From NCBI RefSeq assembly GCF_902168435.1, contig NZ_LR656171.1:165790-229789 (forward strand): 64,000 nucleotides of DNA, in the 5' to 3' direction. Positions within the stretch are counted from its first letter, which is position 1; the number at the start of each line of letters is the position of its first letter. The notes below the pieces were generated by a model, which was not told the DNA's origin, searched no databases, and saw nothing but the letters and a program-made list of their open reading frames with translations. Shown here piece by piece: positions 27,009 to 35,786 of the stretch. Both the position numbers and the translations under genes were made by a program. Origin of the DNA: Bacillus marasmi (GTDB lineage Bacteria > Bacillota > Bacilli > Bacillales > Cytobacillaceae).

Positions 27009-28025
27009 TTACAATCTATATTTTTCTAAATAACGAATGGCTAGCTCGTCGGTTTGTTCAGTATATCTACTTCCCAGTTGTTGACTAGTCGGATTGTCAT
27101 GACTTCCAATCCATGAAATCAGCATTAATCTTCTCATCATGATAAAGGTTGGAATCTCTGCCTCTTCTTGTTTCGATAGTGGTCGAACTTTTCGGTATCC
27201 TTCAACCCAAGCGTCAATGAGTTCTGGCACATACGGCTGATGTTCAATGAAGCTTAAGGATGAAGCTAAATCAAATAAATACCAGCTAAATCCACAGTCA
27301 TCAAAATCAATCACCTTAATCTTCTTATCCTCAACTATTAAATTTGGGAGGCGAAGATCGGCATGTATTAAACCGAATTTTTCATTTGATGTGCCATATT
27401 GATCTAACCGCTGTTTGATGACCTCTGTCACTTGTTGAAACATTTCTATTCTTTCAGGCGTCATGCCCTTCCCATCTTGCCATCTCCCCCAGGTCGGGTT
27501 ACTGCCTAATATGGTTTCAAATGTCCAAGTGTGGCGTTTGACATTTTGTGGCGGATTCCAATTGATGCTATGTTCGTGAAGATGTGCGGTAATTTCCCCA
27601 AGGATTTCAAATTGCTCAATTAGCTCTTGTTCGTTTTCTTCACTTGGTGATTCCCCTGGTAAAAACGAGAATAACGTACAATAATATGGAGGCTCATTTT
27701 CATGTAGGATTATTTCTTGGACGTCCTCCCCGTTGACCCCTGGGAAAGGGAGAGAAACAATGATTGGACTATCTAGATTGATTGATTTTAACCACAATAA
27801 TTCGCTTTGGATTTCTTCCTTTGTGTGATAACCAGGCCGATTGACTCTTAAAATATATTTCTCATTGTTGACGAAATCTCGTACTAAATAAGTAGCGTTC
27901 TCAGAGTAATTCAGCAGTTCAACATGCGCCTTTGTTAATGACGGGTAAAATTGAAGTGATTGATTGGCAACCTCTTGAAAGATATTTAATACATTTGAAT
28001 ACGATTGTTCATTCGTAACCCCCAT
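27009..28025 (-). CDS. APH-fold kinase, probable amino-alcohol kinase
   Basis: The 338 residues have the aminoglycoside phosphotransferase/choline kinase fold: ATP-site lysine in NEKYILRVNR, catalytic loop HADLRLPNLIV and metal-binding DFDDCGFSWYLFDLAS. In the RMM-type microcompartment of Mycobacterium an APH-family protein is (S)-1-amino-2-propanol kinase. Its pairing here with a class III aminotransferase-fold enzyme, a permease and BMC genes is the same, so phosphorylation of 1-amino-2-propanol or ethanolamine on oxygen is inferred. It is the second gene, 31 bases after the phospho-lyase. Confidence 0.82.
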   Translation of the reverse strand: MGVTNEQSYSNVLNIFQEVANQSLQFYPSLTKAHVELLNYSENATYLVRDFVNNEKYILRVNRPGYHTKEEIQSELLWLKSINLDSPIIVSLPFPGVNGEDVQEIILHENEPPYYCTLFSFLPGESPSEENEQELIEQFEILGEITAHLHEHSINWNPPQNVKRHTWTFETILGSNPTWGRWQDGKGMTPERIEMFQQVTEVIKQRLDQYGTSNEKFGLIHADLRLPNLIVEDKKIKVIDFDDCGFSWYLFDLASSLSFIEHQPYVPELIDAWVEGYRKVRPLSKQEEAEIPTFIMMRRLMLISWIGSHDNPTSQQLGSRYTEQTDELAIRYLEKYRL

Positions 28026-28056
28026 CTCTTTTCTCCCCCTTTTTCTAGTAAAGTGA

Positions 28057-29319
28057 TCAGTAGCCTAATTTTCTTGCAGCTTGCTTAATTCCTAATTCAC
28101 AACGTTCTAGTAATTCATCACAATAGTTCTTATCGCATAGAATGCCTGGCTTGAATTGTAAAACTCGATTATCCAGCATTGAGTAAATGGCCCATACACC
28201 ATTTTCATAGAGTGAACTCATCACATGTTTGGCACCTTCTGGATGATCAAATTCAAGTCCCATCACCACGCCTAGTTGGCGAATTCCAACAAAGAATTCT
28301 GGATAACGCTGTTTGATTTTTTCCAATTCGTATCCCAGGTAGCGGGAAACAAAATTCACATTTTGAACAACTTCCTCACGCTGTGAAATTTCCAACACCT
28401 TCATCGCAACAAGACATCCTAATTCAGAGCCACCGAATGTTGAAATATGAGCCATACCATCCTCGTTCATCCATTGCCCTGCTTTTTTGCTAACAATTGT
28501 AGCGGCAATTGGATATATTCCTCCGCTAAATCCTTTTGAGGTAACTAAAATATCAGGCTCTACCCCATAATGTTCAATCCCCCATAATTTCCCCGTTCGC
28601 ATGAGGCCTGTCTGCACTTCATCGGCAACGTAAAGCGTTCCATATTTTTCACATAATTTCTTTACTCCTGCAAGATAACCTGGTTCAGGAAGCGGGAAAC
28701 CGTATGTCGCCGGGATCGTTTCAATAATGACACAGGCAACATCTTCATTCCTTAATGCAGCTTCCATTGCTTGTAAGTCATTGAATGGTACATGGATAAA
28801 CTCAGAAGGACTTCCTTCACTTAAGAATGGTTTCGAATAACGCTCATTCCCAAGAGATACCGCTAACCCAGTATGGCCATGGTAACCATTAATAATGGAG
28901 ACAAATTTCTTTCGTTTCGTGGCGTACCTTGAACACTTTAATGCAACATCAATCGCTTCACTTCCACCACAGGATAAAATCGAATAATGTAAACTATCAG
29001 GCGTACACTCTGCTAACACTTTGGCTAGTTGTGCCCGGTTAATCGATGGAAAATGGTGATTACCGATATCGAAATCTTCTAAAGCCTGCTTCAAGGTTGA
29101 TATGATTTCAGGATTTCGATGACCCAGGTTGTAGGTTCCTCCATTAAGATGAACGTCCATCAATTTTTTGCCTTTCATATCATAAAAGTAGTAACCTTCC
29201 CGTTTCCCAATTACTAGATCCACTCCGTCAGCTTGCCATTGTTTTGTTTTTCCGGGATTCCACCATTCAATAGATTGCTTGAGAACTTGTTCTTTTGATA
29301 TTTCTTTAGTCTGATTCAT
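28057..29319 (-). CDS. Class III aminotransferase-fold enzyme, probable amino-alcohol-phosphate phospho-lyase
   Basis: 420 residues with the fold-type I PLP signature: LSCGGSEAIDVALK, YHGHTGLAVS, VADEVQTGLMRTGKLWG with the cofactor Asp, and the PLP lysine in VTSKGFSGGIYPI. Class III members include ethanolamine-phosphate phospho-lyase, which removes phosphate and ammonia to give an aldehyde. With an amino-alcohol kinase and an acylating aldehyde dehydrogenase in the operon, that reaction is more likely than transamination, though sequence alone does not exclude an omega-transaminase. No clear encapsulation peptide is seen. It is the promoter-proximal gene, with AGGAGGG before the ATG. Confidence 0.8.
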   Translation of the reverse strand: MNQTKEISKEQVLKQSIEWWNPGKTKQWQADGVDLVIGKREGYYFYDMKGKKLMDVHLNGGTYNLGHRNPEIISTLKQALEDFDIGNHHFPSINRAQLAKVLAECTPDSLHYSILSCGGSEAIDVALKCSRYATKRKKFVSIINGYHGHTGLAVSLGNERYSKPFLSEGSPSEFIHVPFNDLQAMEAALRNEDVACVIIETIPATYGFPLPEPGYLAGVKKLCEKYGTLYVADEVQTGLMRTGKLWGIEHYGVEPDILVTSKGFSGGIYPIAATIVSKKAGQWMNEDGMAHISTFGGSELGCLVAMKVLEISQREEVVQNVNFVSRYLGYELEKIKQRYPEFFVGIRQLGVVMGLEFDHPEGAKHVMSSLYENGVWAIYSMLDNRVLQFKPGILCDKNYCDELLERCELGIKQAARKLGY

Positions 29320-29470
29320 TCTGAACTCCCTCCTGTTACGAAAGACAATTTCTTATCTTGCTAGGCTTAATATAACATTGTATTTTTTAAAATTATTGTA
29401 AAAATCGGAACATTCAGAATAAATACTTTAATTTTTCGTAAATAATTTGTATAATTTTTGTAAACTAGTA

Positions 29471-29496
29471 ATTTCGAGAATTTAGGTTTTCGAAAT
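29471..29496. promoter_or_regulatory. Inverted repeat in the divergent BMC/AraC promoter region
   Basis: ATTTCGA (29471-29477) and TCGAAAT (29490-29496) form perfect 7-base arms with a 12-base spacer, between a TATAAT at 29450 and the AraC start. It is a candidate operator for the adjacent regulator. No binding consensus is known to me. Confidence 0.4.
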
Positions 29497-29534
29497 GAAA
29501 TTACACGTGGTAAATAATCGAGGGGGTATGATGC

Positions 29535-30356
29535 TTGAATATCTTTAGTCCATTAAATGCCGTTACTTATTTCCCTGCTCAGCCAGAAATCGAGAGAAAT
29601 TCTGATTATTATTTGGAAAAAAAGCCTAATAGTTATTTGTGTAGACAAAGTATTGCGGTGTTTTATCAGTTTAAAGTAAAACAAAATCATGCTCAGTTCA
29701 TTTCCATAATCCCTGATGGAGCTTTTGATTTGTTGTTTTGTTGTGACCCAAACAGTCCTGAAGGATATTTGTGGACAAACCCGTTCAAACGACGAGTTCA
29801 GGATGGCTTTCGCGAGGATTGTGAGTATTTCGGAGTTCGCTTTTACCCAGAGCAGCAACTTTTTTCTTTTCATTATCATATGAAAGAACTGCTAGATCAG
29901 AAAATTCCCCTTACAGATGTCTTTCAGGTTGACCCTTCATTTGTTGTGCAAATCGGAGAGACTCAATCTTTCCAGGAAAGAATACATATATTTGAAAAAT
30001 ATATGGAAAAAATCCAATCTGAAAAATCTTCCTCCCAGCTTATCGTCGAGTATTCAGTTCAAAAAATTTACTCTACTAAAGGGCAGATTAAAATGGATAC
30101 ATTATCGAAAGATATTGGCTATACTGACCGTTATATTAGAAAAAAATTCGAGGAACAAATCGGATTTTCCCCAAAACAATTTAGTCTCATTGTCAGATTC
30201 CAAAATGCTTTAAACATCATCTTAAAAAACCATAACTATGACTTATCAGAAATTATTTTCGATCAAGGCTACCATGATCAATCCCATTTTATCCGCTCCT
30301 TCAAGCAATTTACTAACCTATCACCAGAACGCTTTAAAGAAATTTTTTATAACTAG
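29535..30356 (+). CDS. AraC-family regulator, divergent from the BMC operon
   Basis: 273 residues with an N-terminal DUF6597-like sensory domain (FISIIPDGAFDLLFCCDP, EYFGVRFYPEQ) and a C-terminal AraC pair of helix-turn-helices (STKGQIKMDTLSKDIGYTDRYIRKKFEEQ, then YDLSEIIFDQGYHDQSHFIRSFKQFTNLSPERFK). The start is TTG at 29535, with GAGGGGG 8 bases upstream. Upstream ATGs are out of frame. It is transcribed away from the first BMC operon gene across a 215-base region and is the obvious candidate activator of the operon in response to the amino alcohol or a metabolite. Confidence 0.85.
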   Translation: MNIFSPLNAVTYFPAQPEIERNSDYYLEKKPNSYLCRQSIAVFYQFKVKQNHAQFISIIPDGAFDLLFCCDPNSPEGYLWTNPFKRRVQDGFREDCEYFGVRFYPEQQLFSFHYHMKELLDQKIPLTDVFQVDPSFVVQIGETQSFQERIHIFEKYMEKIQSEKSSSQLIVEYSVQKIYSTKGQIKMDTLSKDIGYTDRYIRKKFEEQIGFSPKQFSLIVRFQNALNIILKNHNYDLSEIIFDQGYHDQSHFIRSFKQFTNLSPERFKEIFYN

Positions 30357-30462
30357 ATTAAGAGCACTTTTTTATGGCCAACCTTACCAATCAAATTTAC
30401 GATTGCAATGATTCTCAATCGATAAACACAAAATGTAATGGAGCGAATTTACGACAAAAAAA

Positions 30463-30494
30463 AGTCCTGCAAATGATTAATCATCAGCAGGACT
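30463..30494 (-). terminator. Terminator of the CPBP protease gene
   Basis: AGTCCTGC/GCAGGACT with ATGATTAATCAT inside, followed on the minus strand by eight T. The stop codon of the gene lies within the left part of the hairpin. Confidence 0.85.
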
Positions 30495-31428
30495 CTTCAT
30501 TATTATTGGTTACACTTTGAAGGCTCTTAGAATTATAAAATGCTGTTCCCTTGTATTTCTTCAAAGATATATACAGAAAAATCCCAAGTGAAACAGCAGT
30601 CCACATCAAGGTCGTTAAAGGATCAATATCTTTCACAACGAATAAAGATGGGATATTTCCCATAACAGAGTCGTCCATTGTCAGAAACCAGCCAAGCAAC
30701 ATGTTATTAGCCGCATGAGCACCAATCGATAATTCAATACTGTTTGTTTTCGCGCTTATATAACACCATACGAATCCAGTTAATAAGTAATCCGCCCCTA
30801 CTAGGATAGGAGAATACTTCATTTCTGGATTTTCAAAATGGAGCGAGCCGAAAATAGCACCAGCAATCAATGATAATATAATAGGATTCCGAACCCACTT
30901 TCCAATCAGTTGCATCAAATAACCCCTGAAAAAAACTTCCTCACACGTTGTTTGGATGGGAGTTAAGATTAGCACAAGGACAAACAACATTAGAAAATCT
31001 GAAAAATGAATACTGTTTAATGAATAGTCCCCAGGGTTTAGTAAAGCATCGATGAATAACGTCATGCTGAGTATAAGAAAAAAGGTGATAAACCCAAAGC
31101 TGATTTTCTTCCAATCTATCTTTCGATTGGGCGTAATTAGCGTAATAAATTTACGCTTATGGATGAAACGAATTGCAATATAGACGCCTAATAACCAAAA
31201 GACAAACACCGAATTCATGAGGGTAAAGTTAACCAATGGATTGAGTCCCACAAAATCTACTATCTCATCATCGTAATAACTATTTGGATTACAATCTGAT
31301 TGAACCAGCATTTCTCCAATGATTGCATATGGAATACCTGCGATAAAAATAAAGAAGATGATGACAATAAACGATGAAACATATTGTTTCCAACTATTCT
31401 TGCCTTCTTGCATATTAAGAAAATTCAT
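30484..31428 (-). CDS. CPBP-family intramembrane metalloprotease
   Basis: About 314 residues from the ATG at 31428 (GGAG 10 bases upstream). Earlier in-frame ATGs lack a site. About eight hydrophobic segments are present. The ABI/CPBP motifs are visible: TTCEEVFFRGYLMQ (motif EExxxR) near residue 195, FGSLHFEN (motif FxxxH) and a third conserved region with SIGAHAANNML. These glutamate and histidine residues form the metalloprotease site in Rce1-like proteins. In bacteria members act in bacteriocin immunity or unknown processing. It is a single gene between AraC and yppF. Confidence 0.8.
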   Translation of the reverse strand: MNFLNMQEGKNSWKQYVSSFIVIIFFIFIAGIPYAIIGEMLVQSDCNPNSYYDDEIVDFVGLNPLVNFTLMNSVFVFWLLGVYIAIRFIHKRKFITLITPNRKIDWKKISFGFITFFLILSMTLFIDALLNPGDYSLNSIHFSDFLMLFVLVLILTPIQTTCEEVFFRGYLMQLIGKWVRNPIILSLIAGAIFGSLHFENPEMKYSPILVGADYLLTGFVWCYISAKTNSIELSIGAHAANNMLLGWFLTMDDSVMGNIPSLFVVKDIDPLTTLMWTAVSLGIFLYISLKKYKGTAFYNSKSLQSVTNNNEESC

Positions 31429-31573
31429 ATCAATTAAACTCCGTATCTTAATAGTTTCGTAGTTACATCTACACATTTTTACATTTATAGATAAAAAAGT
31501 CAATGTTTCCCAGGTGTAACAAGACAAGCTAAAACAGAAGATTCCTCCCGTTATTTCGCAAATCTTTCAATAA

Positions 31574-31612
31574 AAGCAAAAAACCGCACAAGTGAATTTC
31601 ACCGTGCGGTTT
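31574..31612 (-). terminator. Terminator of the yppF-like gene
   Basis: AACCGCAC/GTGCGGTT with the inner palindrome GTGAAATTCAC, followed by GGTTTTTTGCTTTT on the minus strand. Confidence 0.85.
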
Positions 31613-31626
31613 AGATTACTATTAAC

Positions 31627-31656
31627 ATTATATTATATTATATTATATTATATTAT
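31627..31656. repeat. Pentanucleotide tandem repeat (TATTA)n
   Basis: About six copies of TATTA in a row. On the minus strand they read as repeated TATAA, beginning at the TAA stop codon of the yppF-like gene and containing overlapping TATAAT hexamers. Confidence 0.85.
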
Positions 31657-31829
31657 GCTGTTAACTCTGAGGACCGTTTGTCTAATTCACTGAAAAGCTT
31701 TTTATATTCGACAATACATAATTCACCGTGCAAATAACCTTTTTTAATATAATTATGCAATTCAGTAACATGTAATGGATTCCGTTGTTTCTCTGAAATA
31801 AAGCGTTGAATTAAATTTTCTAATGTCAT
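31653..31829 (-). CDS. YppF-family small protein
   Basis: A 58-residue ORF from the ATG at 31829 (GAGGAGCTG upstream): it begins MTLENLIQRFISEKQRNP and continues LHVTELHNYIKKGYLHGE and IVEYKKLFSELDK. The pattern of an N-terminal helix, a D/TEL..Y.KK.Y segment, then EL.I.EYR.L..ELE is that of YppF, a small protein conserved in Bacillus. Function is unknown. It has its own terminator, so it is probably monocistronic. The coding region ends exactly where a pentanucleotide repeat starts. Confidence 0.75.
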   Translation of the reverse strand: MTLENLIQRFISEKQRNPLHVTELHNYIKKGYLHGELCIVEYKKLFSELDKRSSELTA

Positions 31830-31999
31830 ATAAATCAGCTCCTCTTCTTAATCCTATACGTTTTTTACTGCTAACTGAATTATAGCACGTGATTTATATC
31901 ACACCGAGTTTTTTGATAATTCAAACTTACGACGATTTTCTACAATAATGTCGATTTTTACCTACACTCGATTTCTAATGATTTTTATGGCGTTTTCCC

Positions 32000-33106
32000 C
32001 TACTGCAGTTTTCCACGGCATTCGACCGGTAGTGCTTCGATAACTTCACTTTCTGAAATTAAAAACGCATTTTCATATAAATTACAAACTGGACAAATAT
32101 GGTTTGGAATAATTTCCACTTTATCGCCAATATTCACCTGATTTCGGAATTCTTCATTATAAATGATAGCATGTTCGTCGAATACACCATGGATATAGGT
32201 ATCGGAAAATCCCTTAATGCGTCCGAAGCCCTTTGTTGTTGTATGACCCTTGCTTCTTGATTGTGCCGTAATCCCTTTTGCCCCCACATCAGTAATGACC
32301 CGTTCATTAGTCGGCTTGCTAATGACAGTTGTTAGAACAGACGCAGCACAGTTGTCATATGTACCGATCACATTTGCTTGTGAAGCGTCCATGAAAATAT
32401 AGGTACCTGGTCTGATTTCAGTTACACCGCTTGGTATTTTAAACTTCAGCATAAACGGTGGCGTCGAACCGATGCTAACCACTTCTGGATTTAGCCCCAT
32501 TTCTTCTGCTAGTTTTGCAAAATGCAAGGTTCGGTTTACACTTTCTAGATAAAGCGCTTTGCACTCCTCTACGTTTTCTGCCTTATAGGAATGGCCATCA
32601 TGGGAAAAAACCCCTTTAAACTCTACATTTTTACAAGCCTTCACAGCTTCTAATAATGTGATATAATCGCTTTCCTCAATAATTCCGGAGCGTTGTTCTC
32701 CCACTTCGATCTCCACGAGTACCTGGGCTTTTTTTGACGCTCCCTCAAACACTTCTTCGATTTGATTCAGCTGAAAGGTATGATCAATTCCAAATGAGAT
32801 GTCAATGGTTTCAGCTAATGTTTTAATTCGTTCAAGCTTTGATTTGCCAACAATCTCATTGGCAATAAAGATATTTTTCAATCCATTTTCAGCCATGACT
32901 TCTGCTTCGCCCACTTTCGCTACCGTAATTCCAATCGCACCAAGATCCTCTTGTAATCTAGCCAGCTTTGGCATTTTATGTGTTTTGGTATGCGGACGCA
33001 ACTGCACATTATGTATATCAGCATAATTTTGCATAGAACGAAGATTTTCCATCATGATGTCTCTATCAATCAAAAGCGCCGGTGTATCCAACTCAAAATA
33101 TTTCAT
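32000..33106 (-). CDS. D-threonine aldolase / D-serine dehydratase-like PLP enzyme
   Basis: 368 residues with the fold-type III (alanine-racemase-like) barrel: DTPALLIDRDIMMEN, PLP lysine in RPHTKTHK, EVGEQRSGI, and a C-terminal domain with the metal site H-x-C in NHICPVCNLYE. These are features of the D-TA/DSD1 family, which splits D-threonine to glycine and acetaldehyde or dehydrates D-serine. Which reaction applies is unclear. It is divergent from a YheO-like regulator followed by RidA and a threonine-synthase-like enzyme, suggesting a small D-hydroxyamino-acid catabolic unit. AAAGGAGA precedes the ATG. Confidence 0.85.
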   Translation of the reverse strand: MKYFELDTPALLIDRDIMMENLRSMQNYADIHNVQLRPHTKTHKMPKLARLQEDLGAIGITVAKVGEAEVMAENGLKNIFIANEIVGKSKLERIKTLAETIDISFGIDHTFQLNQIEEVFEGASKKAQVLVEIEVGEQRSGIIEESDYITLLEAVKACKNVEFKGVFSHDGHSYKAENVEECKALYLESVNRTLHFAKLAEEMGLNPEVVSIGSTPPFMLKFKIPSGVTEIRPGTYIFMDASQANVIGTYDNCAASVLTTVISKPTNERVITDVGAKGITAQSRSKGHTTTKGFGRIKGFSDTYIHGVFDEHAIIYNEEFRNQVNIGDKVEIIPNHICPVCNLYENAFLISESEVIEALPVECRGKLQ

Positions 33107-33295
33107 TTAATTGGTCTCCTTTATTTAAGATATATAAAAACTTATACAAAAACCGAATAAAACGGCTGTATTTCCTCTAAATTATATAAAATTTTATAAG
33201 AATAGCAATATTTTATATAATAATTTCTATATTTTTTTGATTTTATATAATAAAATATATATTGTGAGAAATGGACAATAAATGAGGTAGTAGAT

Positions 33296-33937
33296 ATGGA
33301 AGAAAGTAAAAAAGTGTTAGAAAGTTTTATTCCAATAGCAAAAGCGACTGCGAAAATGTTTGGACAGAACTGTGAAGTCGTTATTCATGATTTGACGAAC
33401 CCACAAGCGTCCGTCATTTTCACGGTAAATAACCATGTAACTGGAAGAAAAATTGGGCAGTCATTTGACCATCTAGTGAAAACGGTATTACTATCAACAG
33501 ATTTTAAGGAAGATTATTTAGCAGGATATACATTTTTAACAGAAGACAATCGGACGATTCGTTCTTCGACATCATTAATTCGTGACTCTAAAGATAAGGT
33601 AATCGGTGCATTCTGTATTAATTTTGATGTTGAAGCATTGAATCAAATGCAGCAATTTTTGAATGTCATGCTACCAGCCCAAGATGAAACTCTAGCAAAT
33701 GCAACAGACGATGGTAATGAAACGATTGAAAATGTTGAAGCAATCGTTGATCAACTGATTTCGCAAATAATTGAGAACAGCAATCATTCAACAATGAAAC
33801 GCCAGGAAAAAATCGAACTCATTCGCTTTATGGATGAAAAAGGTATTTTCTTAATGAAGGGTTCCGTTGAGAAGGTTGCATCATTAATGGGGATTTCCAA
33901 AGTAACCGTATATAGTTACTTAGATGAAATAAAGTAA
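33296..33937 (+). CDS. YheO/DauR-like PAS-HTH transcriptional regulator
   Basis: 213 residues. The N-terminal ~110 form a YheO-type PAS domain (FIPIAKATAKMFGQNCEVVIHDL, RKIGQSFDHLVK, KDKVIGAFCINFD). The C-terminus is a helix-turn-helix (RQEKIELIRFMDEKGIFLMKG, VASLMGISKVTVYSYLDEI). DauR in Pseudomonas, of the same design, regulates D-arginine catabolism. Location next to the D-threonine-aldolase-like gene and upstream of ridA points to control of this D-amino-acid cluster, by inference. GAGGTAG precedes the ATG. Confidence 0.85.
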   Translation: MEESKKVLESFIPIAKATAKMFGQNCEVVIHDLTNPQASVIFTVNNHVTGRKIGQSFDHLVKTVLLSTDFKEDYLAGYTFLTEDNRTIRSSTSLIRDSKDKVIGAFCINFDVEALNQMQQFLNVMLPAQDETLANATDDGNETIENVEAIVDQLISQIIENSNHSTMKRQEKIELIRFMDEKGIFLMKGSVEKVASLMGISKVTVYSYLDEIK

Positions 33938-34008
33938 AACTTCCATCAATGGGGGTCTAACTGACCGATAAAAATCAATAAAAATAACTACAGTTGAGGA
34001 GAATTTCA

Positions 34009-34383
34009 ATGAAAAGCATTTTTGAAGTAGGTAATTTAAAATCAAATGGACATTATGCTTTAGCAACAGTACACAATGATACCGTTTACGTATCAGGACA
34101 ATTTGCAATTGATCCGATTACCCGTGAAAAGAAATTCGGCCCGATTGAACAAGAGACATTACAAGCCCTCAAAAATGTTGAATTAATATTAGAAGAATTA
34201 GGAAGTAAAAAAGAGCAAATTTTACGAATGACTTTGTACATACCTGATGTGAAGTTATGGGACAAGGTCGATACAGTTTATAAAGAATTCTTTGGTAATC
34301 ATAAACCTGCCCGTACTGTCGTACCAACCAATGAATTACATTTTGGTTTCAAAATTGAAATTGAAGCCATTGCCTATATTTAA
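34009..34383 (+). CDS. RidA family reactive intermediate deaminase
   Basis: About 124 residues from the ATG at 34009 (GAGGAG upstream). The ATG at 33994 has no site. The YjgF/RidA pattern is clear: TVYVSGQFAIDP, ETLQALKNVELILEELGSKKEQILRMTLYIPD, and KPARTVVPTNELHFGFKIEIEAIA. Archetypal RidA has an arginine in that position (PARTxV), present here. It hydrolyses enamine/imine intermediates released by PLP dehydratases to ketoacids and ammonia, which fits its place between the regulator and a threonine-synthase-like PLP enzyme. Confidence 0.9.
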   Translation: MKSIFEVGNLKSNGHYALATVHNDTVYVSGQFAIDPITREKKFGPIEQETLQALKNVELILEELGSKKEQILRMTLYIPDVKLWDKVDTVYKEFFGNHKPARTVVPTNELHFGFKIEIEAIAYI

Positions 34384-34467
34384 CCATTTTAATTCAAGCG
34401 AGATTTGCAGCAGATTTGGTTTACAAACCGTTTATCTGAAAAACTAACGATAAGGGATCGATTTTTA

Positions 34468-35571
34468 ATGGGACAATATGTTTGCAATAGCTGCGGAAAA
34501 ACACATGAGATTACACCAACGATATGGAAATGTGACTGTGGTGGTGTACTTGATTTAATAAAAGAAATGCCAGTAATTGATGCTAGTGTATGGAGTCATT
34601 ATCCAAACTCAATTTGGCGTTATTTTGACACGATGCCATTTGTCAAAGAATCCAAAACATGGGAATCTATCACATTGGGCGAAGGGCAATCTCCGCTCAT
34701 TGTTTTAGATTCTACGGAGCCAAATACATATGTAAAAGTTGATTATATGATGCCTACTCTATCGTTTAAAGACCGCGGCGCTGCCGTGTTAATGACAAAG
34801 GCGAAAGAATTAGCGGTATCAAAAGTGATTGCCGACAGCAGCGGGAACGCTGGAACCGCGATTGCCGCATATGCAGCCCGTTGTAACATTGCCTGCGATA
34901 TTTATTTAAGTGATGAAACTTCACCGAAAAAGGTCGCTCAAATAAAGGCACATGGGGCAACGATTAAACAAATTCATGGTACCCGGGAGGACATCGCTGC
35001 AGCTGCCCAAAAAGCAGTCGATGATGAAAAAGTATTTTACGCTAGTCACGTGTACAATCCTTATTTTTATGAAGGAACCAAAACCTATGCCTATGAAATT
35101 TACGAGCAACTTGGCGGAGCGCCAGACGCTCTCATCATCCCGGTTGGTAATGGTACTCTTGTCCTTGGTGCTTACTATGGCTTCAAAGAGTTGTATGAAA
35201 ACAAATTAATCGAAGTAATGCCAAAGATTATCGCTGTCCAAGCAGCGAACTGCGCACCACTTGTGCGTGCATATGAAAATGGAGATGAATTGGCAAAACC
35301 TGTTACGAATCAAGGTACATTAGCAGAAGGTATTGCTATTGCAGCGCCCGCACGTTCAAAACAAATACTAGAAGCTGTCCGTGACACCAAGGGGACCTTT
35401 ATTGACATTCAAGAAGTTGAGATTTTAAGTGCGCGCTCGAAGCTTAGCGAAAAAGGCTTCTATGTAGAAGTAACTACTGCAGCGAACTATGCAGGTTATT
35501 TAAAATATAACAAGTCACCACAAGAAAAAATTGTCATTCCGCTTTGCGGTGCAGGCATTAAATCAAGCTGA
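34468..35571 (+). CDS. Threonine synthase / dehydratase-like PLP enzyme
   Basis: About 367 residues from the ATG at 34468, chosen over an upstream TTG at 34405. An N-terminal zinc ribbon (CNSCGKTHEI, WKCDCGGVL) precedes a fold-type II PLP domain with the Schiff-base lysine in PTLSFKDRGAAV, SSGNAGTAIAAYAARC and a glycine loop IIPVGNGTLVLG. The fold is that of threonine synthase. In this context (RidA, D-threonine aldolase) a catabolic lyase or dehydratase acting on a hydroxyamino acid or diaminopropionate-type substrate is equally possible. It is followed by a terminator. Confidence 0.8.
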   Translation: MGQYVCNSCGKTHEITPTIWKCDCGGVLDLIKEMPVIDASVWSHYPNSIWRYFDTMPFVKESKTWESITLGEGQSPLIVLDSTEPNTYVKVDYMMPTLSFKDRGAAVLMTKAKELAVSKVIADSSGNAGTAIAAYAARCNIACDIYLSDETSPKKVAQIKAHGATIKQIHGTREDIAAAAQKAVDDEKVFYASHVYNPYFYEGTKTYAYEIYEQLGGAPDALIIPVGNGTLVLGAYYGFKELYENKLIEVMPKIIAVQAANCAPLVRAYENGDELAKPVTNQGTLAEGIAIAAPARSKQILEAVRDTKGTFIDIQEVEILSARSKLSEKGFYVEVTTAANYAGYLKYNKSPQEKIVIPLCGAGIKSS

Positions 35572-35589
35572 TTTCAATCATTCGGCAAT

Positions 35590-35623
35590 AGTGGTGGTCA
35601 TGATTTGGATTCGGACCACCACT
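35590..35623 (+). terminator. Intrinsic terminator after the threonine-synthase-like gene
   Basis: AGTGGTGGTC and GACCACCACT form a 10-bp stem with a 14-base loop, followed by TTATGTTGTT. Confidence 0.75.
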
Positions 35624-35642
35624 TTATGTTGTTGATTATTTC

Positions 35643-35786
35643 GATTAACAACAATGTGAGGATTCCATTTTAGGGATTGGTGTTTTTTGCGATTAATATA
35701 AATGTGAGGATTCCATTTTAGGGATTGGTGTTTTTTGCGATTAATATAAATGTGAGGATTCCATTTTAGGGATTGGTGTTTTTTGC
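35643..35786. repeat. Three tandem copies of a 48-bp repeat
   Basis: Units at 35643-35690, 35691-35738 and 35739-35786 share TGTGAGGATTCCATTTTAGG and GATTGGTGTTTTTTGC. Units 2 and 3 are identical, unit 1 differs at a few bases near its start. They are non-coding and abut the CGGACA element. Confidence 0.9.
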
